The translations under genes and the position numbers were made by a program. Below, piece after piece: positions 22,991 to 29,165 of a stretch of 29,165 nucleotides of DNA. The notes beneath the pieces were generated by a model. It did no database searches, was not told the DNA's origin, and worked only from the letters and a program-made list of their open reading frames with translations. This DNA is from Actinomycetes bacterium. GTDB taxonomy: Bacteria; Actinomycetota; Actinomycetes; Actinomycetales; Cellulomonadaceae. Location: contig JAJYTJ010000032.1 in assembly GCA_021793115.1 (NCBI GenBank), forward strand, positions 1-29,165, given 5' to 3'. Position 1 is the stretch's first letter. Every line of letters starts with the position of its first letter.

Positions 22991-23500
22991 CTACCAGGTG
23001 ATCCAGCGCGTCGCGCAGGCGCCCGCATCGCTCGTGCACACGAGCCGGACCGGACCGTGCGGCCGGACCTCGAGGTGGAAGTAGCCCACGTCGTCGGTCG
23101 CGACGTCCATGAGGGGCCCGTCGGGCCCCTCCAGCGCCACGTGGCCCGGCCCGGCGGGGATGAGCTGACCCTCCACCTGGTCGTCGGTGAGCTCCACCTC
23201 GAGGCCTGTGCCGTCTCCCTCGAAGACGAGCGTGCGGGCGGCGTCGCCGGAACGGTCGCGCACGGCGACGAGCGGCTCGTCGTCCGCGGAGTCGTGGACC
23301 AGCTCGAGCAGCAGCAGGTCCAGCTCGTCGCGCAGCGCGCGCAGCCGTTGGGCCAGGGCGAAGGCGCCCTGGCCGGTGGCCTCGACCCGCTGCCGCAGGG
23401 GCTCCTCCGCGAGCGCGACCGCGAGGTCGCGCGCGAGGTCCTCGTCGTCGACCCACACGCTCGGTGACCGGCTCACACCGTCATCCCCATGCCAGGACAT
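22991..23500 (-). CDS. small unknown protein coupled to a sigma factor
   Basis: A 169-residue soluble protein that I do not recognise. Residues about 20-70 are predicted helical, with a leucine-rich segment ALRDELDLLLLELVHD. Residues about 77-169 look all-beta (LVAVRDRSG, TLVFEGDG, EVELTDDQVEGQLIPAG, YFHLEVRPHGPVRLVC), like a small Ig-like or carboxypeptidase-regulatory-like sandwich ending in TRWITW. No signal peptide or membrane helix. The ATG at 23500 has an AGGGGGG site and overlaps the sigma factor's end by 20 bases, so expression is coupled. Place and size suit an anti-sigma factor, a protease substrate or an adaptor; this is inference. Similar small proteins seem to accompany CHAT/S8 clusters in other actinobacteria, from memory. 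Confidence 0.78.
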   Translation of the reverse strand: MSWHGDDGVSRSPSVWVDDEDLARDLAVALAEEPLRQRVEATGQGAFALAQRLRALRDELDLLLLELVHDSADDEPLVAVRDRSGDAARTLVFEGDGTGLEVELTDDQVEGQLIPAGPGHVALEGPDGPLMDVATDDVGYFHLEVRPHGPVRLVCTSDAGACATRWITW

Positions 23501-24215
23501 CGCGCCCCCCTGCGCCGACCGTCGTTGCTGACGTGGCTGCCACGTACGCGCGCAGCGCGCCCGTGCGTCGTAGCCGGTCCAGCCCGCGCTGGCGGGTCGG
23601 GCCGATCGAGCCCACCGGGATGCCCAGCCGCTGCGAGACCTCCTGGTAGGAGGGCGAGGGGTCGGTGCTGAGCAGCAGCAGCAGGCGTCTCTGGTGCTCC
23701 GGGAGCTCGGCCAGCCCCGCGCGCAGCGCGCGGTGCCGCTCGTCGCGCAGCAGCGCGGCCGCCAGACCGGCCTCGCCGTCGTCGCCGCCCTCGTCGGCGC
23801 GGTCGAAATCACCGGTGCCCGGGTCCACGGGGATGGCACGCCGGCCCGCCGTCGCCACCCGCAGGGCCTCGTGCCGCGTGGTCGTGGCGATCCAGCCGGG
23901 CAGCGCCTGCGGGTCGCGCAGCGACCCGAGGTGCTCGACGAGGTTGAGCCACACGGTCTGGGCGACGTCCTCCGACTGCTGCGGTGTCAGGCGGAACGGC
24001 CGGATGCGGGACAGGACGAGCCCCGTGTGGCGCCGGACGATCTCGGCCCACGCGTCCTCGTCACCGGCGAGCGCGGCGGCGACGAGGACGCCGACGTCGA
24101 CCCCCGCGGCGCGCGGCGAGGAGGGGTCCGGGCCGTCCGGCGGCCGGGGCGCCGGCCCGGTCTCGTGGGGCGGACGGGGCGTCACGAGTCGTATCGTGCC
24201 TCGTCGCGCGCGCAT
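23481..24215 (-). CDS. ECF-like sigma-70 family RNA polymerase sigma factor
   Basis: A 244-residue sigma factor with only regions 2 and 4. A Pro-rich N-terminus (about 1-40) is followed by region 2 (about 55-121: AWAEIVRRHTGLVLSRIRPF, QQSEDVAQTVWLNLVEHLG, PGWIATTTRHEALR), an acidic linker (about 128-150) and region 4 (about 163-217: LAELPEHQRRLLLLL, SYQEVSQRLGIPVGSIGPTR). I chose the ATG at 24215 because GAGG lies nine bases upstream; alternatives are ATG 24224 and GTG 24185 (VTPRPP). It starts 26 bases after the S8 protease stop, so the two share a transcript. It lacks a linked classical anti-sigma membrane protein; control may come from the small protein or the two proteases. Confidence 0.88.
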   Translation of the reverse strand: MRARRGTIRLVTPRPPHETGPAPRPPDGPDPSSPRAAGVDVGVLVAAALAGDEDAWAEIVRRHTGLVLSRIRPFRLTPQQSEDVAQTVWLNLVEHLGSLRDPQALPGWIATTTRHEALRVATAGRRAIPVDPGTGDFDRADEGGDDGEAGLAAALLRDERHRALRAGLAELPEHQRRLLLLLSTDPSPSYQEVSQRLGIPVGSIGPTRQRGLDRLRRTGALRAYVAATSATTVGAGGRDVLAWG

Positions 24216-24241
24216 TGTCCGCATCCTCGGCACCCGGCGGC

Positions 24242-25585
24242 TCAGACTCCGGGCAGGATGCGCAGCGCCACGCCGTAGTCCGGCACCGGCCGGCCCGTGC
24301 CGCGCAGCATCGCGTAGGCCCGCTGGGCGCCGATCCCGTGCTCGTGCATGAGGACCGCGACCGCGCCGGCGACCTGGGGGGCGGCGAACGAGGTGCCGCT
24401 CCACAGGGCGAACGAGTCGGCCGGGAACGTGTCCGGGTCGGCGGTGAACTCGTACGACTCGCTGCCCTGTACGAACGGCCCGCAGATCCCCTCCGCGACG
24501 GTGGAGCAGTCCACCCAGAACCCATGGCTCGACCACGGTGCGGCGCGGTGGTCGGCCGTCAGGCCCGCCACCGAGACCACCTGGCGGAACGCCCCCGGCC
24601 ACATCGGTCGGGTGTCCCCACCGTTGCCGGCCGCGGCGACGACGAGCACCTCACGGCCCTCCTCGCGCTCGATCTCCTCGATGCGCTCGAGCGCGGCCTC
24701 CACCGCGAGCGAGGGCTGGTCGTAGAGCGTCACCGAGCCGAGCGAGAGGTTGACGACGTCGGCGCCGTCCTCGACCGCCCGCACCATCGCGGTCGCGACG
24801 TCGATCTCGGTGCCCACACCGCCGCCGAGCAGCGCCCGGTAGACCCGGATCGTCGCCATCGGCGCCACCCGTGCGACGACGCCGGCGACGAACGTGCCGT
24901 GGCCGGCGCACAGGTCCAGGTAGCCGTCCCGCGGCTCGACGTCGAGCGGGTCGACGTTGGGGTGCTTGCCGTGGGCGTGGCGCGGCACGTCGACGAGCCA
25001 CCCGTCCGTGCGCCGCTGCGCGGTGATGCCGGTGTCGACGATCGCGACCTGCGGCGCGTGCTCGACGGGCACCGGGACGAACGGCTGCAGCGGCGGGGCC
25101 AGCGCCGGGCCGCCGAGGTTCTTGATGACCGGGCCGCACGGCAGCACCTGGTTCTGCGAGGCGGCGAACCCACGCAGCCGCAGCTCCGCGACGGTGTCGT
25201 CGAGCTCGTCGGCGGTCACACCGTCGGCCGCCTGCAGCAGCACGATGCGGTCGTCGATGCCGGGTGCCTCGAGCGGGACACGCTCGAGTCCGCGGATCTC
25301 GAGGTAGGACCGCGCGCCCGCGTCCTCCCAGGTGCGGCGCGTCACGATGAGCTCGCGCTCGACGACGAGGGTCTCGATGGCGCCGTGCCCGCCGACCGCG
25401 CCGACCCAGCGGTCCGTCCGCGCGTGGTACCGGGCGCGGACCGACCGGGCGACCTGCCGCCGCAGGGCCGGCTCGTGCGGCGTGCGCAGGAGCTCGGCGA
25501 CCTGCTGGCGCACCTTCGCGTGCGCGGGGGTCTGCCCGTTCCCTGGGACCGGGGAGGCGAGGCCGGTACCGTCGGAGGTGCTCAT
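24242..25585 (-). CDS. S8 (subtilisin-like) serine protease without signal peptide
   Basis: A 447-residue protease. The catalytic triad is intact: Asp184 in VAIVDTGIT, His229 in AGHGTFVAGVVA and Ser399 in SGTSFAAPQVAGAVA; the oxyanion Asn lies in VAAAGNGG. The first ~175 residues form an unrecognised N-terminal domain with a predicted mixed helix/strand pattern (ETLVVERELIVTRR, ELRLRGFAAS), possibly a recognition or inhibitory prodomain. No signal peptide or membrane helix is visible, so it should act in the cytoplasm, unlike most secreted subtilisins. The ATG at 25585 follows AAGGAG by nine bases; the reading frame upstream is antisense to the CHAT gene. It heads the operon with the sigma factor and small protein and is divergent from the CHAT protein. 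Confidence 0.92.
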   Translation of the reverse strand: MSTSDGTGLASPVPGNGQTPAHAKVRQQVAELLRTPHEPALRRQVARSVRARYHARTDRWVGAVGGHGAIETLVVERELIVTRRTWEDAGARSYLEIRGLERVPLEAPGIDDRIVLLQAADGVTADELDDTVAELRLRGFAASQNQVLPCGPVIKNLGGPALAPPLQPFVPVPVEHAPQVAIVDTGITAQRRTDGWLVDVPRHAHGKHPNVDPLDVEPRDGYLDLCAGHGTFVAGVVARVAPMATIRVYRALLGGGVGTEIDVATAMVRAVEDGADVVNLSLGSVTLYDQPSLAVEAALERIEEIEREEGREVLVVAAAGNGGDTRPMWPGAFRQVVSVAGLTADHRAAPWSSHGFWVDCSTVAEGICGPFVQGSESYEFTADPDTFPADSFALWSGTSFAAPQVAGAVAVLMHEHGIGAQRAYAMLRGTGRPVPDYGVALRILPGV

Positions 25586-25631
25586 GCGAGGGGACTCCTT
25601 CGAAGTCGCGTAGGACGGGCGGGGGTGGGGC
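25586..25631. promoter_or_regulatory. 46-bp divergent gap between S8 protease and CHAT genes
   Basis: The gap holds the AAGGAG site of the S8 gene on the minus strand, the GGTGGGG site of the CHAT gene on the plus strand and an 8-bp palindrome CTTCGAAG near 25598. There is little room for two full promoters, so -35/-10 elements probably lie inside the opposing coding sequences and transcription may be co-ordinated. No standard promoter could be assigned. Confidence 0.4.
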
Positions 25632-28289
25632 GTGCCAGAGGCCGTGAGCGACGGCGCACGCCCTCCCGTCGGGACAGAGAGCCCCGACGACCTGGTGATA
25701 CATGCTCGTCGGCTCGCCGACCAGGCCGTGTTCGACCCGACGGGCGTCGAGGACGAGATTCGACGGCTGGTGGCCGACGCCGAGCGCCGGGGTGCGCCCG
25801 ACGGCGTGGCTCTGGCGCTGCGGGCGTTGGCGACGGTGCACAGGACCCGGTGGGAGCTGACCGAGGCCGCCCGCCTGCTCGAGCGCGGCCTGCGCCTCGC
25901 CGTCCGGAACCGGATGCCGTTCGTCGAGGCGGAGGTCCGAGGGACGCGGGCGGTGGTGCGACAGGAACAGGGTCGGATCGCGGCCGCCCGGCGCGACATC
26001 GCGGCTGCCACGCACGCCCTGCGGCGCGCCACCGACGCTGTGGAGCGCGAGCGCCGCACGGTCGGTGCTCACCTCGAGCTCCAGATGGCCGTGATCGACC
26101 AGAACGCCGGCCGGGCGCAGCAGGCCGAGCTCCGGTACCGCCGGATCGTCGCCGCCGGTGGGCTCCCGGATGGGATCGCGCTGCGGGTCGGCAACAACCT
26201 GGCGCTCCTCCTGGCGGCGCGCGGCGCCTACCGCGAAGCCCTCGAGGCGTCGGACCGCGCGGTCGAGATCGCGACGCGGCTCGGCCCCAGGATCGCCGCC
26301 CTCGCGCGCCAGACCCACGCGTGGATCGTCGTGCGCCAGGGACGCCTGGCCGACGGCCTGGCGGAGTTCGACGAGGTGGCCGCGACGTACGCGCAGACGG
26401 GCCTGCCGCTGGGCGAGTACGAGATCGAGCTGGCCGACACCATGGCGGACCTCCGGCTGCTGCCCGAAGCGGTCGTGGCGGCGCAGGCGGCCGTCGACGA
26501 GTTCGCCGCCGCCGAGACCTGGCTCATGTGGGTCGAGGCGCAGGTGCGGCTCGCGCGGCTCCTGCTCGCGTCGGGCGACGCGCGCCGCGCCGCGGAGCTC
26601 GCCGCGGAGGTCGTCGCGCGAAGCACCGCGCAGCGCCGGATGGCGTGGACCGACCGCGCCCGGCTCGTCGGCGCGCAGGCCCGGCTGGACAGCGGGGTCG
26701 GCACCGAGGCGGACGCCGCGGTGGCGCGTCGCGCCGCCGGACGCTTCGAGCGCTCCGGCGACCTCGTCGACGCCGCGCAGGCCTACCTCGTCGCCGGCCG
26801 GGCCGCGCTCGCCACCGGCCATCCCGCGGCGGCGCGCACCGCGCTCGCGACCGCCGGCCGGATCGCCGCCCACGGCCCCCTGCTGCTGCGCGTCCGGGGG
26901 CGGCTGGCGCTGGCCACCAGGGCCCGGATCGACGGCGACCGCGCCGCGGTGCTGCGCGAGGCCGGCGCGGGGCTGCGTGACCTCGCGGCGCACCGCGACA
27001 CGCTGCCGACGATGGAGCTGCGCGCCCTCGCGTCCGGCCACGGCGCCGAGCTCGGCGAGATCGGCCTGGCCGAGCTGCTGCGCGACGGCACGCCGGCGCA
27101 GACCCTCCGCTGGATGGAACGCACCCGCGCGGCGGCGGTCCTCGCCCGCCTGCCCGTCCTGGAGCCCGGCGAGAGCGCCGGCGACAGGCCGGGCGCTCGC
27201 GGCGAGGCCAAGGCGGCGACCCGGGGCGTGCCGGCAGCCGCCCATCCTGTCGCTCGTCTCGCGACGCCGGAGTTCCGGGTCGATGGAGACGCAGGCTGGG
27301 CGGCGCCGCCGGGCCTCGCCCGCCTACGCGCGGGCCTGGACGGGCGCGTGCTCGTCGAGACCGGCCTGTGCGAGGGGCGGTACGTCGCGGTCGTCGTGCG
27401 GGCCCGCGGCGCCCGCGTGGTCGACCTCGGCCCGCGGGAAAGCGTCGAGGAGCCGCTGCACGCGCTCGTGTTCGCGCTGCGGCGGCTGGCCTCGCCGCGC
27501 TCGTCGGCCGCGGCGCAGGCGGCGCGCGTCAACGCCGACGCCCGGCTGCGGGTGCTGCGGGAGCTGCTCGTGGCGCCGCTGGGGGTGGCGCCGGACGACG
27601 AGCTCGTCGTTGCGCCCGTGGGCCCGCTGCACGGCGTGCCCTGGTCGGCGCTGCACGACGGGCCGGTGTCACTCGCCCCCTCCGCGACGGTGTGGCTCGC
27701 GACCACCGCGGCGGCCGCGCCCCCGGCCGGGTCCGCCGCCACCGTGCTCGTCGCCGGGCCGGGCCTGGCCGGCGCGCAGGACGAGGTGGACGCGCTCGCG
27801 GCGGTGCACCCGCACGCGCGCGTGTTCGGCGCCACCGCGAGCCTGGTCGCGCCCGTGACAGACGCGCTCGCGGCGGCTGACCTGGCGCACCTCGCGTGCC
27901 ACGGCGTCCCGCGCGCCGACAACCCCATGTTCTCCTCGCTCGTGCTGGCGGACGGGCCGGTGACGGTCCAGGAGCTGCACCGCGCCGGTGTCGCACCGCA
28001 CCGGCTCGTGCTGGCCTCGTGCCACTCCGGCGCCGACGTGGCGTACGCGGGCGACGAGGTGCTCGGGTTCGTCAGCGGGATGCTGGCCCGCGGCACGGCG
28101 GGTGTGGTGGCCAACATCGCGGCCGTGCCGGACGTCGAGGTCGTCGACCTCATGGTGGGGCTGCACCGGCGCCTGGCGGCGGGCCAGACGATGGCCCGCG
28201 CGCTGCACGCCGCGCGCGCCGAGATCGACCGCGACACGCCCGCGGGGTTCGTCAACTGGTGCACGTTCGGCGCGCACGGCGCCGCCTGA
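25632..28289 (+). CDS. TPR-CHAT protein (caspase-like cysteine protease)
   Basis: An 885-residue cytoplasmic protein. Residues about 25-500 are helical repeats of TPR character (for example ALALRALATVHRTRWELTEA, NNLALLLAARGAYREALEAS, ARLLLASGDARRAAELAAEV). A loop about 505-545 leads to the C-terminal CHAT domain (about 547-880), with LRELLVAPLG and LVVAPVGPLHGVPWSALHDG as the conserved entry. The catalytic His757 is in LAHLACHGVP and Cys797 in LVLASCHSGAD; both are present, so the protease should be active. The GTG at 25632 follows GGTGGGG. CHAT proteases are activated through their repeat domains and cleave partner proteins, as in separase-like and type III-E CRISPR (TPR-CHAT) systems. Divergent S8 protease, sigma factor and small protein are the evident partners. 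The trigger and substrate are unknown. Confidence 0.9.
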   Translation: MPEAVSDGARPPVGTESPDDLVIHARRLADQAVFDPTGVEDEIRRLVADAERRGAPDGVALALRALATVHRTRWELTEAARLLERGLRLAVRNRMPFVEAEVRGTRAVVRQEQGRIAAARRDIAAATHALRRATDAVERERRTVGAHLELQMAVIDQNAGRAQQAELRYRRIVAAGGLPDGIALRVGNNLALLLAARGAYREALEASDRAVEIATRLGPRIAALARQTHAWIVVRQGRLADGLAEFDEVAATYAQTGLPLGEYEIELADTMADLRLLPEAVVAAQAAVDEFAAAETWLMWVEAQVRLARLLLASGDARRAAELAAEVVARSTAQRRMAWTDRARLVGAQARLDSGVGTEADAAVARRAAGRFERSGDLVDAAQAYLVAGRAALATGHPAAARTALATAGRIAAHGPLLLRVRGRLALATRARIDGDRAAVLREAGAGLRDLAAHRDTLPTMELRALASGHGAELGEIGLAELLRDGTPAQTLRWMERTRAAAVLARLPVLEPGESAGDRPGARGEAKAATRGVPAAAHPVARLATPEFRVDGDAGWAAPPGLARLRAGLDGRVLVETGLCEGRYVAVVVRARGARVVDLGPRESVEEPLHALVFALRRLASPRSSAAAQAARVNADARLRVLRELLVAPLGVAPDDELVVAPVGPLHGVPWSALHDGPVSLAPSATVWLATTAAAAPPAGSAATVLVAGPGLAGAQDEVDALAAVHPHARVFGATASLVAPVTDALAAADLAHLACHGVPRADNPMFSSLVLADGPVTVQELHRAGVAPHRLVLASCHSGADVAYAGDEVLGFVSGMLARGTAGVVANIAAVPDVEVVDLMVGLHRRLAAGQTMARALHAARAEIDRDTPAGFVNWCTFGAHGAA

Positions 28290-28290
28290 G

Positions 28291-28310
28291 GTCGGCGGAC
28301 CGGCGCCGAC
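28291..28310 (+). terminator. hairpin after the CHAT gene
   Basis: GTCGGCG and CGCCGAC pair (7 bp) around a six-base loop directly after the CHAT stop codon and 22 bases before the rplJ promoter. It is a plausible terminator that insulates the ribosomal-protein operon from the CHAT gene. No T run. Confidence 0.5.
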
Positions 28311-28332
28311 GGCCGCTGAGCACCACCGGGTT

Positions 28333-28361
28333 TTGGCGGGACACGTCCGGTGCCGTACCCT
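28333..28361 (+). promoter_or_regulatory. rplJ-rplL promoter
   Basis: TTGGCG (28333-28338) and TACCCT (28356-28361) are separated by exactly 17 bases and point to rplJ, about 200 bases upstream. This is a good housekeeping-type promoter, and it shows that rplJ-rplL starts its own transcript, independent of rplK-rplA. The long leader that results is listed separately. Confidence 0.7.
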
Positions 28362-28562
28362 GATCTGGCCCAAGACCACCGGTCGTCGGGTGCTGCCCTT
28401 GCCAAGGGTCGTACCCGCCCGAAGTCCCGCTCACGCGGAGGCCGGCGCAGGCGAGAGTTCCGCACGGTGCGCGTCCGCGCCTGCTGTGCCCCGAGCGCCG
28501 TGCCTGCGCCGGGGCTCTTCGTGTGTCAGGGGACCGGTGGCACCACCATCGGAAGGAATGCC
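28362..28562 (+). ncRNA. L10-type ribosomal-protein leader
   Basis: The ~195-base untranslated leader of rplJ. Near its 5' end AAGACCACC with a following GGTG and the hairpin CCCTT-GCC-AAGGG (28396-28408) recall the L10/L12-binding leader of other bacteria. Further on, CCGGCGCAGGC (28442-28452) can pair with GCCTGCGCCGG (28502-28512), while the latter can instead pair locally in CCCCG-a-GCGC / GCGC-CGGGG (28489-28514). These two folds exclude each other, as in an attenuator. Autoregulation by L10-L12 binding is the established role of such leaders; the switch drawn here is inference. GGAAGGA is the rplJ ribosome-binding site. Confidence 0.65.
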
Positions 28563-29087
28563 ATGGCGAGGCCGGACAAGGCCGCTGCCGTCGCGGAGCT
28601 CACGGAGAAGTTCAAGAGCTCCGGCGCGGCGGTGCTCACCGAGTACCGCGGGCTGACGGTTGCGCAGCTCAAGGCGCTGCGAACCGCGCTGCGTGGCAAC
28701 GCGGACTACGCCGTGGTGAAGAACACGCTGACCGCGATCGCGGCCAGGGACGCCGGTCTGGAGGTGCTGGCCGACACCCTCAAGGGCCCGTCGGCGATCG
28801 CCTTCGTCACCGGTGACCCGGTCGCCACCGCGAAGAGTCTGCGCGACTTCGCCAAGGCGAACCCCGCCCTGGTCGTCAAGGGGGGCGTCCTCGACGGGCG
28901 GCCCCTGACTGCGGCGGACGTCACCAAGCTCGCGGACCTCGAGTCCCGCGAGGTGCTGCTGGCCAAGGCGGCCGGCGCGATGAAGGCCAAGCTCTACCAG
29001 GCCGCGTACCTGTTCACGGCGCCGGCGTCGAAGGCGGTTCGCACCGTCGAGGCGCTGCGTGTGAAGCAGGAGGAGACTGCGGCCTGA
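28563..29087 (+). CDS. rplJ: 50S ribosomal protein L10
   Basis: A 174-residue L10, the base of the L7/L12 stalk. The start [20 protein letters not shown], the core [20 protein letters not shown], the segment [16 protein letters not shown] and [20 protein letters not shown] are diagnostic. The C-terminal helix that carries L12 dimers ends in [15 protein letters not shown]. The ATG follows GGAAGGA by six bases. In most bacteria rplJ follows rplA closely; here 5.8 kb separate them because of the CHAT/S8/sigma island. Confidence 0.98.
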   Translation: MARPDKAAAVAELTEKFKSSGAAVLTEYRGLTVAQLKALRTALRGNADYAVVKNTLTAIAARDAGLEVLADTLKGPSAIAFVTGDPVATAKSLRDFAKANPALVVKGGVLDGRPLTAADVTKLADLESREVLLAKAAGAMKAKLYQAAYLFTAPASKAVRTVEALRVKQEETAA

Positions 29088-29165
29088 GCCCTCGCGCAGG
29101 CCGTCACCACAACCCCAGCACGTCCGCCGGCAGGTGCCGGCGGCCAACCCGGAAGGAACCGCCAC
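29088..29165 (+). other. rplJ-rplL gap, ending at the rplL ribosome-binding site
   Basis: No gene is present. The last bases contain GGAAGGAACC, the expected Shine-Dalgarno site of rplL, and the window ends just before its probable start codon. Confidence 0.6.

Noticed and set aside
22893..25704. Shared 10-mer GTGATACATG at 22893 and 25695 as possible island boundaries or sigma-dependent promoters
   Set aside because: Ten-base matches are expected many times by chance in 29 kb. One copy is inside the CHAT coding region and neither has a matching upstream element.
22991..28289. Recently acquired mobile island with attachment sites
   Set aside because: No integrase, transposase, direct repeats or composition change was seen; the tRNA in the window is 2.8 kb away and intact.

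Overview
The window comes from a very GC-rich actinobacterial chromosome. Pointers are many GTG starts, ATGA/GTGA stop-start overlaps, candidate leaderless -10 elements set directly before start codons, and the neighbourhood murB / add / aspC / tRNA-Trp / secE / nusG / rplK / rplA / rplJ. Gene content resembles Cellulomonas and its relatives; that family-level guess is inference. No insertion sequence, integrase or CRISPR array was seen.

Layout. (1) 84-3811: a LacI-family repressor divergent from two tandem paralogous MFS transporters. Two LacI-like operators bracket the transporter promoter. (2) 3904-8949: a tightly overlapping cluster of HAD phosphatase, PhnD-like lipoprotein, PhnC-like ATPase, two PhnE-like permeases and an RpiR/MurR regulator. 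It looks like an importer for a phosphorylated or phosphonate compound, but no C-P bond cleaving enzyme lies nearby. (3) 8970-10055: murB, apparently leaderless. (4) 10159-11540: a membrane protein and a YtrA-type GntR repressor. (5) 11612-12643: adenosine deaminase, followed by a 429-bp non-coding gap holding a 19-bp tandem repeat. (6) 13073-16702: an ABC-2 exporter and a NarL-type two-component system in one minus-strand operon, headed by strong palindromes. (7) 16969-18705: a membrane-anchored protein with an LRV-like N-terminus and an internally duplicated exterior. (8) 18754-22737: aspC on the minus strand, then tRNA-Trp, secE, nusG, rplK and rplA on the plus strand.

(9) 22991-28289 is the most striking region. 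A minus-strand operon (cytoplasmic-looking S8 protease, ECF-like sigma factor, small unknown protein) is divergent, across only 46 bp, from an 885-residue TPR-CHAT protein with an intact His/Cys pair. This island sits between rplA and rplJ, which are usually close neighbours. Two proteases, a sigma factor and an unrecognised small partner suggest a proteolysis-controlled transcriptional or stress/defence switch. It recalls the TPR-CHAT protease and sigma factor of type III-E CRISPR systems, but here without CRISPR. (10) 28333-29087: promoter, structured L10-type leader and rplJ; the window stops just before rplL.
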